A DNA stretch of 64,000 nucleotides from JAVJUV01 sp047314965 (GCF_047314965.1 NZ_JBLBVK010000042.1:1-64000); one strand, 5' to 3'; numbered from the stretch's first letter, positions 1 through 8,719 are shown. A program made the numbers and translations. Notes: generated by a model not told the origin, from the sequence alone.

Positions 1-2
1 TG

Positions 3-509
3 GCACTTGAGGCCCCGGGACGAAGCGCTCCCAAACTCGAACGCACCAGTGACAACAGCGTCACCATCCAACCCGACACGCAGGATCAGATACGCCAGCT
101 GTATGGCCTGAAGACACAGGAGGCGGCCAACCTTCTTTTGGGAGTCGGCCTTAGTGCCCTTGGAAACGCAGGGTTCAATCAGCTCGAACTCGTTCCCGCC
201 CTGGCCATCGAGAGGGAGCCGAGAGATGCCATCGAAGCCATGCTGGTCAACCAGATGGCCGCCACGGACTTTGCGACATCGTGCATGGCATCGCGGTTTC
301 TCTCGGCAACCAGCCCAGAACTCAGGGAGACGTATGAGCGATCGTTGACGCGCCTTAATCGGACCTTCTTGGCGCAGGTGGAGGGTCTGAAGAAGTATCG
401 AGCGAAAGCACAACAGGTCGTTCGGGTTGAACGCGTCGAGGTGAAAGACGGTGGTCAGGCCGTGGTGGGCGATATCAGCTACCGGAGGAGGGATGATGAC
501 GAAAGCTGA
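3..509 (+). CDS. Hypothetical protein of phage-like remnant (5' end outside window)
   Basis: The frame is open from the first complete codon (position 3) to TGA at 507-509, so the true start lies upstream. About 168 residues are visible and none form a clear transmembrane segment or signal peptide. The C-terminal half is helical and charged, with an RETYERSLTRLNRTF stretch suggestive of a coiled coil. I do not recognise a named domain. Its stop overlaps the start of the next gene (493), so the two are probably co-translated. Position directly before an HGG-motif protein and two small-terminase-like genes suggests an integrated element rather than core genome; that role is inference. Confidence 0.6.
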   Translation, partial: ALEAPGRSAPKLERTSDNSVTIQPDTQDQIRQLYGLKTQEAANLLLGVGLSALGNAGFNQLELVPALAIEREPRDAIEAMLVNQMAATDFATSCMASRFLSATSPELRETYERSLTRLNRTFLAQVEGLKKYRAKAQQVVRVERVEVKDGGQAVVGDISYRRRDDDES

Positions 510-759
510 CGATAGCCCCATGAACCCTGTCCATCGTCTCCGAAAAGCACCGCGATGTCACGCAACAGCAAAGTCCACCGGAGAGCGCTGCAAGTGCCCT
601 GCGGTCCGGGGCTGGCGCGTCTGCCGTGTTCACGGCGCGGGAGGTGGCCACAAGGCCGGGCCGAGCCATCCAAGGTGGGTGCATGGAGGACGGTCAGGGG
701 AGGCCATCATGGCTCGGCAGCTCTCAAACTGGCTCCAGCGAGCGGAGTTCGCCAAATGA
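493..759 (+). CDS. Small HGG-motif protein, mobile-element associated
   Basis: 88 residues from ATG 493, chosen because the purine-rich GGAGGAGGG lies just upstream; a second ATG follows at 496, and the longer reading from 451 would run deep into the preceding gene. Four cysteines form a CHAT..C.CP..CRVHG pattern, followed by HPRWVHGGRSGEAI. Cysteine-rich proteins carrying HGG[X]xxG motifs are common beside phage and integrated elements of alphaproteobacteria, with no established function. The 17-bp overlap with the upstream stop suggests coupling. The paired Cys/His residues could bind zinc (inference). Confidence 0.6.
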   Translation: MMTKADDSPMNPVHRLRKAPRCHATAKSTGERCKCPAVRGWRVCRVHGAGGGHKAGPSHPRWVHGGRSGEAIMARQLSNWLQRAEFAK

Positions 760-1086
760 GTGTGGCCGGCCAGTTAGCAAGAACGGCTCCGCTTCGCGCG
801 AACGCTTTGGATTTCGTATCTTGCCAGACAACTGATCACCACAAAAGCCACTCAGAGCTTTCAAGCTCTTCCTCTCTGCTCCGCAATGCGACGGACGGAA
901 CTTTCCCATCCGAGACGGCGCTTCTTCATCACCACAAAGCAGCGTCCTTCCTGCGTTTGCGCTACTCAACCATCGAGAAAAGCGTCCCGAACGGGAGGGG
1001 GGGTACATCAATTTCCAGGGAAAAACGCCACGGACCGGCGGGGCTAGCCTTCCTGTCAGAAACGGTAACAAACGAGGTTTCAGGAC
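760..1086 (+). other. Non-coding stretch within phage-like remnant
   Basis: I see no convincing gene here. Open frames exist on both strands, but their composition (runs of serine, leucine and arginine, no ribosome binding site) looks like chance. No tRNA, no strong terminator and no tandem repeat was found. It separates the HGG-motif gene from the first small-terminase-like gene and may be what remains of deleted phage genes. Confidence 0.4.
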
Positions 1087-1500
1087 ATGGGAACACGAGG
1101 CCCAAAATCGCAGGAAGAATTGACCATTCCGAAGCCCGAAACGGAAGTTTCAGCGCGGATGGATGCGGATTATTCGCTGCGAGATGAAGAAAGCGAAGTC
1201 TGGAAGGCGATCACGGAAAGCCTGCCTGCCGACTGGATCAATGCGGGCAATGCGCCCGTCCTGGCGGCCTATTGCCGGGCCACGGTTTCAGCCCGCCGGA
1301 TCGGGCAGCTTGTATATCAGGCGGAGAATGCCGACGCCTTCAATCCTGATGAGTTTCTTAAGCTGATCGCGGCGCATTCGAAGCTGGCGCAGACGATCAA
1401 GACGCTTGCAACAGCTCTCCGGCTGACACCGCAGTCCCGGTATCTCCCAAAGCAGGCAGATAAGGCACGGGCCGAGGGCCGCAAGCCATGGGAGTTTTAA
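1087..1500 (+). CDS. P27-type phage terminase small subunit-like protein
   Basis: 137 residues. The N-terminus MGTRGPKSQEEL and the C-terminal RLTPQSRY motif are typical of P27-family small-terminase-like proteins, which recognise phage DNA for packaging in complete phages. The middle region (about residues 35-110) is all-helical and contains LPADW, another family hallmark. The start is the ATG at 1087 behind GAGGTTTCAGGAC. A second member of the same broad family lies 216 bp downstream, and no large terminase is present in the window, so this is probably a remnant or part of a satellite-like element. Family assignment is by recognition only. Confidence 0.65.
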   Translation: MGTRGPKSQEELTIPKPETEVSARMDADYSLRDEESEVWKAITESLPADWINAGNAPVLAAYCRATVSARRIGQLVYQAENADAFNPDEFLKLIAAHSKLAQTIKTLATALRLTPQSRYLPKQADKARAEGRKPWEF

Positions 1501-1504
1501 TCGG

Positions 1505-1642
1505 ATGACCAGTGAACAGGAAGCCGAGATCGGATGGCGGATGGCGGAACAGGCGACCAAGGACATGGCCGAGTGGAAACGCCGCAACGGCCTAGCCAAC
1601 AAGCAGATCGAACCGCAGCCAGCACCCCAAGGGAAAAGGTAA
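1505..1642 (+). CDS. Small hypothetical protein (45 aa)
   Basis: ATG 1505 to TAA 1642 encodes 45 residues beginning MTSEQEAEIGWRM, mostly charged and helical, ending in a proline/glutamine-rich tail. It starts 4 bp after the stop of the preceding small-terminase-like gene in the same direction, which suggests translational coupling. It resembles the short accessory ORFs found between phage packaging genes, but I know no named family. Only the compact arrangement and sensible composition support it as a gene. Confidence 0.45.
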   Translation: MTSEQEAEIGWRMAEQATKDMAEWKRRNGLANKQIEPQPAPQGKR

Positions 1643-1715
1643 GAGCGGCATGACCGTGGAAACCCGCCGCCCCGCTCTTTGCATGTATGGCCAAAACTAT
1701 TGAAAAGGTGACCAG

Positions 1716-2189
1716 ATGGGCAGACCTAGAAAAAGCATCGAAGAATTGAAGCTGAAAGGCACATATCGCCCTCATCGGCACGGAAAGCCGGAGGAATTGC
1801 CGACAGGTGACTTTGATGAGGCGCTAAGTATGCCGAAAGGCATGTCCAAGCCTGCGCAGACCGTCTTCAAGCGGTTTCTGGCGAAGGCAACCTGGTTGGA
1901 CGAAAGCCGCGAGGTAACTGCCCGCGTCTTCTGCGAACTGGTCGCCCAATTCGAGGCTGACCCGGTGGGTTTTCCGACATCACGGCTTACCATGCTAAGA
2001 AGTTACGGCGCTGACCTTGGGTTGACCGACCAGCGGATGCGCAAGGCGATGGACCCGAAGGCTGCCGAGCCGCTGGCGAAGATACTGGACGGGCGCAAGA
2101 TCGATGGCCCTGTCAGGACCGGCACACCCGAGGCCGAGGCCCGCTGGAATGCGTTTCTGGAAGACTACGACCGAGAGCCTGACGCCTGA
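1716..2189 (+). CDS. P27-type phage terminase small subunit-like protein (second copy)
   Basis: 157 residues beginning MGRPRKSIEELKLKGTYRPHRH, the characteristic opening of P27-family small terminases (G-R-P-x-K...L.G). AAAAGGTGACC upstream supports the ATG at 1716. The rest is helical, with a proline-rich C-terminus (TGTPEAEARWNAFLEDY). It differs clearly from the gene at 1087, so the two are not recent duplicates. It is the last gene before tRNA-Leu, whose 3' end faces it, as expected for an element integrated at a tRNA 3' end. No portal or large terminase is visible. Confidence 0.65.
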   Translation: MGRPRKSIEELKLKGTYRPHRHGKPEELPTGDFDEALSMPKGMSKPAQTVFKRFLAKATWLDESREVTARVFCELVAQFEADPVGFPTSRLTMLRSYGADLGLTDQRMRKAMDPKAAEPLAKILDGRKIDGPVRTGTPEAEARWNAFLEDYDREPDA

Positions 2190-2300
2190 ATCGCCAGAAA
2201 GCCCCCGCTTCCCCTATTTAGACTGCTTACTATTTGCTTACTAAGCCAACGAAGCGCCTTTCGAGCCTTCGCTTTTATTCCCCTAAGTCTTTGATTTTTT

Positions 2301-2386
2301 TGGTGCCCGAGGCGAGACTCGAACTCGCACGGTATCGCTACCGGCGGATTTTGAATCCGCTGCGTCTACCATTCCGCCACTCGGGC
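2301..2386 (-). tRNA. tRNA-Leu (anticodon CAA)
   Basis: Read on the minus strand, the 7-bp acceptor stem pairs GCCCGAG (2380-2386) with CTCGGGC (2305-2311), then discriminator A and an encoded CCA (2301-2303). The anticodon stem GCGGA/TCCGC closes a TTCAAAA loop with anticodon CAA, reading UUG codons. A long variable arm (CGGTAGCGATACCG) is typical of class II tRNA-Leu, and the T-loop GTTCGAGTC is intact. The 3' end points toward the phage-like genes at 1-2189, making it a plausible integration site. Confidence 0.95.
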
Positions 2387-2441
2387 ACACCTTGCCCTCT
2401 TATCGCGTCACGATCGCCTCGTGAAGCCCCAAGATTTGGAC

Positions 2442-3287
2442 TCAGAGCTGCCGCGCGCCGAACGTGTCGCAGGCGCGGATATCGCCGGTCTCGTATCCCG
2501 TTGCGAACCACCTCTGGCGCTGCTCCGAAGTGCCATGCGTGAAGGTGTGAGGCTGGGGGATGCGCCCTGAGTTCCGCTGCAGGGTATCATCGCCGATCTG
2601 CTTCGCCGCGTTCATCGCCTCGGCGATGTCGCCCCTCTCTAGCGTACCAAACTTAGATTGCACCGCCCGGGCCCAGACGCCGGAATAGCAGTCGGCCTGC
2701 AATTCGATCCTGACGGAAATCGCGTTGGAGTCGGCTTCGCTGGACTGCGCGCGCACCCGGTTGGCCTGTCCCAGGATGCCAAGTTCATCCTGGACGTGGT
2801 GAGCGACCTCATGGGCCACGACATAGGCCGCTGCAAAGTCACCGCCCGCGCCCATGCGGCGTTCGAGCGTGGTGAAGAACCCTGTATCAAGGTAGACCTT
2901 TTTGTCTCCGGGACAGTAGAATGGCCCGGTCGCCCCGGAGGCCCCGCCGCAGGGAGATTGGGTGACCCCTTTGTAGAGAACAAGCGTTGGCGGGTTGTAG
3001 GTTTCGCCCACCTGTCTGCGGAAGATGTCGTCCCAGACCTCCTCCGTGTCGGCAAGAGTCACCGAGACAAACTCGCCGGCGCGCCTGTCGGCCTCGGTCA
3101 ATTCGGTCTCGACAACCTGACCGCCACCGACGCCGCCTTGAAGAAGCGGGGTGACGTCAATTCCGAAAAAATAGCCCAGTCCAAGAATAATCAGCAAGCC
3201 GACCAGGCCGATGCTGCCTCCGCCGGTCATTGTGCGTCCGCGCCGATCCTCGATATTCCGGCTGCCGCGCCGTCCTTGCCACTTCAT
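2442..3287 (-). CDS. Neutral zinc metallopeptidase, YpfJ family
   Basis: 281 residues. After a basic N-terminus there is one membrane segment (about residues 23-43), a glycine-rich linker and a catalytic domain with HEVAHH (HExxH at 159-163), the zinc-binding peptidase motif. A second conserved block (RIELQADCYSGVWA) supplies the further acidic ligand typical of this family (Zn_peptidase_2, E. coli YpfJ-like). Start ATG 3287 was chosen because GGAGGT lies 5-10 bases upstream and the membrane segment follows; a longer open frame exists upstream but lacks family resemblance. It is probably an inner-membrane-anchored periplasmic peptidase of unknown substrate. It stands alone, divergent from the YqaA-like gene. 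Confidence 0.85.
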   Translation of the reverse strand: MKWQGRRGSRNIEDRRGRTMTGGGSIGLVGLLIILGLGYFFGIDVTPLLQGGVGGGQVVETELTEADRRAGEFVSVTLADTEEVWDDIFRRQVGETYNPPTLVLYKGVTQSPCGGASGATGPFYCPGDKKVYLDTGFFTTLERRMGAGGDFAAAYVVAHEVAHHVQDELGILGQANRVRAQSSEADSNAISVRIELQADCYSGVWARAVQSKFGTLERGDIAEAMNAAKQIGDDTLQRNSGRIPQPHTFTHGTSEQRQRWFATGYETGDIRACDTFGARQL

Positions 3288-3392
3288 GAATGACCTCCGA
3301 AAAACACACACACCGCAGACTGTGCAACGTCGCAGGCTTGACGGCAACAACTCTGCATGTGTTCTAACATCAAAAAATGCGTAGGTAGTTTC

Positions 3393-3971
3393 ATGATCCG
3401 CAGCCTTTACGACTGGACGATTTCTCTTTCCGCCCACCCTCGCGCTCTTTGGGCGCTGGCTTTCGTGGCCTTCATCGAGAGTTCGGTATTTCCGATTCCA
3501 CCGGATATCCTGATGATCCCGATGATCCTTGCCGCCCCGTCTCGCGCATGGCTTATCGCGCTGGTTGCGACAGTTTCCTCCGTGGTCGGCGGTTTGTTTG
3601 GCTATTTCATCGGTGCGGTCCTGTTCGACACCGTCGGGCAGTGGGTATTCGATGTCTATGGCAAGGCCGATGCGGTCGAGGCCTTCAACGATCGTTTCAA
3701 TGAATGGGGCGCATGGGCGGTTCTTGTAGCGGGGATTACGCCGTTTCCGTACAAGGTGATAACGATCATGTCGGGCTGGACGGGATTGTCGATCCCGGTC
3801 TTCGTGATAAGTTCGATTGTCGCCAGGGGCCTGCGCTTCTTCGTGTTGGCTGGGCTCCTGTGGAAGTTCGGCCCGCCCATTCGGGTCTTCATCGAGAAGT
3901 ACCTGGGACTTCTCTTCACGTTGTTCGTCATTCTCCTGCTCGGAGGATTTTACGTGCTGAGGTACCTGTGA
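3393..3971 (+). CDS. YqaA/DedA-family inner membrane protein
   Basis: 192 residues with about five hydrophobic segments. The features FIESSVFPIPPD near residue 30 and GITPFPYKVITIMSG near residue 125 are hallmarks of the YqaA branch of the SNARE-associated/DedA family, a group linked to lipid transport and membrane homeostasis. ATG 3393 fits the alignment of the first helix; an earlier in-frame start at 3357 would add 12 unsupported residues, and the ribosome binding site is weak in either case. Its TGA overlaps the GTG of dsbB (3968), so the two genes are almost certainly one operon. Confidence 0.85.
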   Translation: MIRSLYDWTISLSAHPRALWALAFVAFIESSVFPIPPDILMIPMILAAPSRAWLIALVATVSSVVGGLFGYFIGAVLFDTVGQWVFDVYGKADAVEAFNDRFNEWGAWAVLVAGITPFPYKVITIMSGWTGLSIPVFVISSIVARGLRFFVLAGLLWKFGPPIRVFIEKYLGLLFTLFVILLLGGFYVLRYL

Positions 3972-4435
3972 CCCGCAAGAATCTGATGCTTTTGGCCGCC
4001 GCCGGTTCGTTCGCTCTTCTGGCGGGGGCATTCTTCTTCCAACTGCTTGGCTATGCCCCTTGCAAGCTTTGTATCTGGCAGCGTTGGCCGCATGGTGCCG
4101 CCATCGCGGCCGGCGCGCTGGTTGGCGCGCTGGGTCCGCTCACATTGCTTGGGATTATCGGACTCCTAGGCGCGCTGACGACGGCGGGGATCGGTGTCTA
4201 TCATACCGGTATCGAGCGCGGATTTTGGGAAGGCCCGTCGGATTGCACCGGAGCGGGCGACACGCTCGCCGGCATGAGCGGATCGGACCTCCTGTCGCTC
4301 GACGCGCCAGTCGACATCGTCATGTGCGACGAGGTGGCTTGGGCATTCCTTGGCATTTCCATGGCCAGTTGGAATGCCCTGTTCTCTTTCGGCTTCGCAT
4401 TGATCTGGTTCCTGGCGTTGCGTCAGCGCGCCTGA
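3968..4435 (+). CDS. dsbB: Disulfide bond formation protein B
   Basis: 155 residues, four transmembrane helices. DsbB reoxidises the periplasmic dithiol oxidase DsbA and passes electrons to quinone. The first redox pair is CKLC at residues 32-35, followed by the conserved WQRWPH; the second pair is Cys93 and Cys120 in the second periplasmic loop, followed by DEVAWAFLGISMASWN, as in alphaproteobacterial DsbB. The GTG start at 3968 overlaps the upstream TGA by four bases (GTGA), which decides the start over the longer frame beginning within the preceding gene. The downstream spacer is almost wholly occupied by an intergenic repeat. Confidence 0.92.
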   Translation: MTRKNLMLLAAAGSFALLAGAFFFQLLGYAPCKLCIWQRWPHGAAIAAGALVGALGPLTLLGIIGLLGALTTAGIGVYHTGIERGFWEGPSDCTGAGDTLAGMSGSDLLSLDAPVDIVMCDEVAWAFLGISMASWNALFSFGFALIWFLALRQRA

Positions 4436-4442
4436 AGCATCC

Positions 4443-4481
4443 GCCGACGCTTGCCATACGTTTTGCCGACGCCTTGCCGAC
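4443..4481 (+). repeat. Dispersed intergenic repeat, copy 1
   Basis: A 39-bp element made of imperfect about 11-nt units close to TTTGCCGACG (visible as GCCGACGC, TTGCCATACG, TTTTGCCGACG, CCTTGCCGAC). It fills the 46-bp spacer between the convergent stops of dsbB (4435) and usg (4482). Related copies lie at 36133-36171 and, inverted, at 58656-58695. It does not form a hairpin and has no T-tract, so it is not an ordinary terminator. Confidence 0.75.
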
Positions 4482-4754
4482 CTAGTGCAGCGTGAACTCT
4501 CCGGTCACGTTCCGCCATTCGCCGGGAGACAGCATCTTGCGATGAACGAACCGGACCGAGTGAAGCGGCCCCTCGATTTCGTCCTGCCAGAATTCGATAA
4601 ACTTGAAGAGCCTCGGATGATCCGGCGCAAGATCGTAGTCCTGCCAGACAAACGTGTTCAGCACGTTCTTGTAATCCGGCATCCGGTAGAAGATCTCCGC
4701 CGTGGTCAGCCCGTATCCTTTCAGCAAAAGCTCGGTTTCAGAGACACTCATCAT
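4482..4754 (-). CDS. Usg-like protein
   Basis: 90 residues. The sequence contains TELLLKGYGLTTAEI, YRMPDY, FVWQDYDLAPD and GPLHSVRF, all characteristic of the Usg family (PF06233-type), a small soluble protein conserved in alphaproteobacteria and historically noted near tryptophan biosynthesis genes; its biochemical role is not established. Two adjacent ATGs (4754 and 4751) can serve as start. It is convergent with dsbB, with the repeat element between, and appears to be monocistronic. Confidence 0.85.
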   Translation of the reverse strand: MMSVSETELLLKGYGLTTAEIFYRMPDYKNVLNTFVWQDYDLAPDHPRLFKFIEFWQDEIEGPLHSVRFVHRKMLSPGEWRNVTGEFTLH

Positions 4755-4849
4755 GACCTCTCAATCTGCCCCATGTGAAAATTGAGACACAGGACAGATT
4801 ACTTTTCAATAAAAACAGCATGTTGGCACTCGACAAAGTCGGCTGCCAG

Positions 4850-5782
4850 CTACCGTTTCGTTGCGGTAAAGCGACAGCCGTTGGAATCCCTGCCATGCAC
4901 CACATAGGCGTCGTCCGCCACGGTCCCGCGAGAACTGACCTTTCCGAAAAACAGCCCGAAATTCGTGGTCAGCGTTACCTGTCGCCCGACTACCTTGCCC
5001 ACGACCTTGGCTCTCAGCCCCTGGCTGTTTCTGAGGTCTCCACTGAAGCCGTTGCCGCCGGTGTAACGTAGTGAGACCACCCCGGTGACCCTCTGGCCGG
5101 GCATTCTGGAATCGCGTCCGCAATTCGCTACATAAGTCCAGTTTCCTGGCATCGTCTGCGGCGTGACCGGGACCACTGGCATGGATTCACAGACCACTCC
5201 CTGACTGCTTTGAAGTACCTGCCAGAAGGCGTCACTTTCCATGCTGTAAAGGGCCTGATCCAGTCCCTTTTCTTTCAGAAAGGTCTCGTAGCCCCTCGTG
5301 GTCTTCCGCCCGGCAACACCATCCGGCGTGCCGGTTTCACACCCAACGGAATTCAACGCCTGCTGGATCGCCCGCATGCGCTCCTTTGGATCCAGAGGCG
5401 CAGGCGGAATCCCGGCCAATTCTGGTGGGGAAACTGTAAGTTGGTCCCCATAGATCTGGCCCTCCATCGTATTTCCTGACGGTGGCGGCGGCGGTACGAG
5501 GCTCTGTCCTCTGATCTGTGCATCGAGTACCGCCACGTTCAATTCGCCGAGAAACCCGCCGGCGCGGATCGTCGCCGCCTCGGGCGAATTCGGGTACTCG
5601 GTCACGACGCGGTCGAGTATGCGTCTGACGTCGACAAGGACGCCCTGCCTTTGCTCTCCCTCAAGTGTTGTGGCATAGCGGTTGAGATTTACGGCGCTTT
5701 CGACGAGTGTTCGAGCATCCTGAGCAAACGCGACACCCGCGCTCAACGCCATAACCAAAAGAAAAACACCAATTCTATGCAT
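4850..5782 (-). CDS. Exported protein with peptidoglycan-binding-like domain
   Basis: 310 residues. Residues 1-20 form a clear signal peptide (MHRIGVFLLVMALSAGVAFA, cleaved before QDA). A helical region follows, then a proline stretch (VPPPPPSG), then a segment with MRAIQQALNSVGCETGTPDGVAGRKT, which has the repeat logic of peptidoglycan-binding (PG_binding_1-like) domains. The C-terminal about 90 residues are beta-rich, with two cysteines (NCGRDS, SNGCRF) likely disulfide-bonded in the periplasm. ATG 5782 has AGGGGAG upstream; the longer frame would bury the signal peptide. The specific function is unknown. It is divergent from gyrA. Confidence 0.7.
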   Translation of the reverse strand: MHRIGVFLLVMALSAGVAFAQDARTLVESAVNLNRYATTLEGEQRQGVLVDVRRILDRVVTEYPNSPEAATIRAGGFLGELNVAVLDAQIRGQSLVPPPPPSGNTMEGQIYGDQLTVSPPELAGIPPAPLDPKERMRAIQQALNSVGCETGTPDGVAGRKTTRGYETFLKEKGLDQALYSMESDAFWQVLQSSQGVVCESMPVVPVTPQTMPGNWTYVANCGRDSRMPGQRVTGVVSLRYTGGNGFSGDLRNSQGLRAKVVGKVVGRQVTLTTNFGLFFGKVSSRGTVADDAYVVHGRDSNGCRFTATKR

Positions 5783-5941
5783 GAAAGGCTCCCCTGATCT
5801 ATTCCTTAAAGGGTAGCCGCCAGACCCAAAGGTGCCAATGACATTATCTATCAGCGCCGCAATTCGGCATTGCACCCAATCCTTGCGGTCTGATAACGTC
5901 TGACCAACCAGATGTAGACGTTGAAAAAACGCGAGAGAGCT

Positions 5942-8674
5942 TTGACAGATACGCCAGAACCTCCTGAAAACATGGACGAAACGCCGCCAGAGCGGCCTGT
6001 CTACGATGGACCAACGGTATCCATCGAAGAGGAGATGCGTAATTCATACCTCGATTATGCGATGTCGGTCATCGTCAGTCGGGCCATTCCGGACCTGCGC
6101 GACGGGCTGAAACCTGTGCATCGCCGCATCCTTTTCGCGATGCACGAGACCGGAAATACGCACGACAAGGCCTACCGCAAATCCGCGCGCCCCGTCGGCG
6201 ACACGATGGGCAAGTACCACCCGCACGGGGACAGCGCGATCTATGACGCGCTGGTGCGCATGGCTCAGCCATTCTCGATGTCTCTGCCCCTGCTCGACGG
6301 TCAGGGCAACTTCGGGTCGATGGACGGGGATAACCCGGCGGCGATGCGCTACACCGAAGTGCGTATGGACAAGCCGGCCGCTGCGCTACTTGCCGATATT
6401 GAAAAGGAAACGGTTGATTTTCAGGACAATTACGACGGCAAGGATCGCGAGCCCTCTGTCCTGCCCGCGCGGTTTCCGAACATGCTGGTCAACGGAGCCG
6501 GCGGGATCGCCGTCGGCATGGCGACCAATATCCCTCCGCACAACCTTGGTGAAGTCGTCGATGCCACGCTGGCGCTGATCGAAGACCCGGACCTGTCGAC
6601 GGAGCGGTTAATGGAGTTCATCCCTGCCCCGGACTTTCCCACAGGCGGGGTAATCCTTGGCCGGTCGGGCGCCAGGAAAGCCTATCTCGAAGGGCGTGGC
6701 AGCGTCATCATTCGTGCCAAGACGCGCGTCGAGGAAATTCGTAAGGACCGCTACGCGATCGTTCTCGACGAGATCCCCTACCAGGTGAACAAGGCGTCGA
6801 TGATCGAAAAGATCGCCGATCTCGTCCGCGAAAAGAAGATCGAAGGCATCTCCGGCGTTCAGGATGAATCCGACCGCGTCGGCGTACGCGTGGTTGTCGA
6901 ACTGAAGCGGGATGCTACGCCGGAAGTCGTGTTGAACCAGTTGTTCCGCTTTACACCGATGCAGACGTCGTTTGGTTGCAACATGCTCGCGCTGAACGGC
7001 GGGCGTCCCGAACAGCTGACGCTTCGGGATTTCCTTTCATATTTCATAGCCTTCCGCGAAGAAGTTGTCGCAAGGCGAACGGCATACGAATTGCGCAAGG
7101 CGCGGGAGCGCAGCCACGTGCTGTGCGGCCTCGCGGTTGCCGTTTCTAACGTCGACGAAGTCGTCGCCACCATTCGCTCGTCCGCGGACGCCGCTGAAGC
7201 GCGTGAGAAACTCATGGAGCGCCGGTGGCCCGCCGAGGAGATCGCGCCGTTCATCCGGCTGATCGATGACCCGACGCATACTATGAACGACGACGGCACC
7301 TACAACCTGTCCGAAACGCAGGCGCGAGCCATCCTCGAACTGCGTCTCCAGCGCCTCACCCAACTGGGCGTGAAGGAAGTCACCGACGAGTTGGAAGAGC
7401 TGGCGGCCAAAATCAAGGATTACCTCGACATTCTCGGCTCGCGCGAGCGGATCATGGCAATCATCTCGGATGAACTGCGCGAAGTGAAGGACCAGTTCGC
7501 CGTACCTCGTCGTACCGAGATCGTTGACTGGTCCGGTGACATGGAAGACGAGGACCTCATCGAGCGTGAGGACATGGTCGTTACCGTGACCGAGAGCGGT
7601 TACATAAAGCGCACGGCCCTAGCGGAATTCCGGGCCCAGAAGCGCGGCGGCAAGGGGCTGTCCGGCGGCGCTCTCAAGGAAGACGACGTCGTCACCACGT
7701 TGTTCGTGGCCAATACTCATACACAACTATTGTTCTTCACCACTGACGGTATGGTCTACAAACTGAAGACGTGGCGCCTGCCCCTTGGCGGCCGCACGTC
7801 TCGCGGGAAGGCCATCGTGAACATACTGCCTATCCCGCAGGGTGTTTCCATCGCGGCGATCATGCCGGTCGACGTTCCCGATGAAGAATGGGACAACCTG
7901 CAGATTTTCTTTGCGACATCGGATGGAGACGTCCGCCGCAACGCGCTGTCCGATTTCACCAACGTGAAGTCGAACGGCAAGATCGCGATGAAACTGCCCG
8001 ATGGCGTCAGCCTCGTGAACGCAAGGATCTGCAACGAGGACGACGACGTCATGCTGGTGACGGCTCTTGGCCGTGCGATCCGCTTCCCGACCACGGAAGT
8101 CCGTGTGTTCAAGGGCCGCGACTCGACCGGCGTTCGGGGTATCAGGCTGGCCGAGTCCGACCGGGTTGTCTCGATGTCCGTTATCCGGCACTTCGAAGCC
8201 GATCCTGCCGAACGCGCCGCCTATCTCAAGCAGCGCAGGCTGATGGCTGGTGGCGTGGAAGAAGAAATCGAGGCCGATGACGACGAAGAGGCCGTGGCCG
8301 AGGGTCAGCTCAGCCCCGAGCGGTACGCCGAGATGTCCGCGTCCGAAGACCTGATCCTGACGATTACATCTGGCGGTTCTGGCAAGCTCTCGTCCTCGCA
8401 TGACTATCCTGTGCGTGGACGTGGGGGCCAGGGCGTTATGGCCATGGACAAGGCGATGCGCGGCGGCCCGCTGGTGGCCTCCTTCCCTGTCGAAGTCAGC
8501 GACCAGATTATGCTTGCGACATCCACCGGACAGTCCATCCGGGTTCCGGTGGACGGAATTTCGTTCCGGTCCCGATCGGCCGGCGGCGTCAAGGTGTTCA
8601 ACACGTCGAAAGGCGAAGAGGTTGTATCCGTCGCCTGGATCGCCGAGCAGGACGACGAGTCCGAGACGGAATAA
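5942..8674 (+). CDS. gyrA: DNA gyrase subunit A
   Basis: About 910 residues. GyrA forms the cleavage-religation half of the A2B2 gyrase that negatively supercoils DNA. The catalytic tyrosine is in AAMRYTEVR (Tyr137); the quinolone-determining loop HPHGDSAIYD keeps the sensitive-type Ser98 and Asp102 (E. coli Ser83/Asp87). The C-terminal beta-pinwheel carries a GyrA box variant, QKRGGKG, and an acidic insertion (EEEIEADDDEEAVAEG) around residue 780. I prefer TTG 5942 (giving MTDTPEPPEN, like relatives); TTG 5921 and ATG 5972 are alternatives. No start has a strong ribosome binding site. It is single-gene, divergent from the exported protein. Confidence 0.97.
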   Translation: MTDTPEPPENMDETPPERPVYDGPTVSIEEEMRNSYLDYAMSVIVSRAIPDLRDGLKPVHRRILFAMHETGNTHDKAYRKSARPVGDTMGKYHPHGDSAIYDALVRMAQPFSMSLPLLDGQGNFGSMDGDNPAAMRYTEVRMDKPAAALLADIEKETVDFQDNYDGKDREPSVLPARFPNMLVNGAGGIAVGMATNIPPHNLGEVVDATLALIEDPDLSTERLMEFIPAPDFPTGGVILGRSGARKAYLEGRGSVIIRAKTRVEEIRKDRYAIVLDEIPYQVNKASMIEKIADLVREKKIEGISGVQDESDRVGVRVVVELKRDATPEVVLNQLFRFTPMQTSFGCNMLALNGGRPEQLTLRDFLSYFIAFREEVVARRTAYELRKARERSHVLCGLAVAVSNVDEVVATIRSSADAAEAREKLMERRWPAEEIAPFIRLIDDPTHTMNDDGTYNLSETQARAILELRLQRLTQLGVKEVTDELEELAAKIKDYLDILGSRERIMAIISDELREVKDQFAVPRRTEIVDWSGDMEDEDLIEREDMVVTVTESGYIKRTALAEFRAQKRGGKGLSGGALKEDDVVTTLFVANTHTQLLFFTTDGMVYKLKTWRLPLGGRTSRGKAIVNILPIPQGVSIAAIMPVDVPDEEWDNLQIFFATSDGDVRRNALSDFTNVKSNGKIAMKLPDGVSLVNARICNEDDDVMLVTALGRAIRFPTTEVRVFKGRDSTGVRGIRLAESDRVVSMSVIRHFEADPAERAAYLKQRRLMAGGVEEEIEADDDEEAVAEGQLSPERYAEMSASEDLILTITSGGSGKLSSSHDYPVRGRGGQGVMAMDKAMRGGPLVASFPVEVSDQIMLATSTGQSIRVPVDGISFRSRSAGGVKVFNTSKGEEVVSVAWIAEQDDESETE

Positions 8675-8697
8675 CGTCCGAGAAGTTACCGCAGGCC

Positions 8698-8719
8698 GGA
8701 GCTTACCTTTGGTAAGTCC
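8698..8719 (+). terminator. Possible gyrA terminator hairpin
   Basis: GGA-G-CTTACC, loop TTT, GGTAAG-TCC: nine paired bases with a one-base bulge, starting 24 bp after the gyrA stop. The following sequence (ATTTCTCT) is only moderately T-rich, so termination efficiency is doubtful. Confidence 0.4.

Noticed and set aside
3288..4031. Long N-terminal extension of the YpfJ-like peptidase
   Set aside because: It would overlap the YqaA-like and dsbB genes in antisense; the ATG at 3287 has a good ribosome binding site and the normal N-terminal membrane segment.
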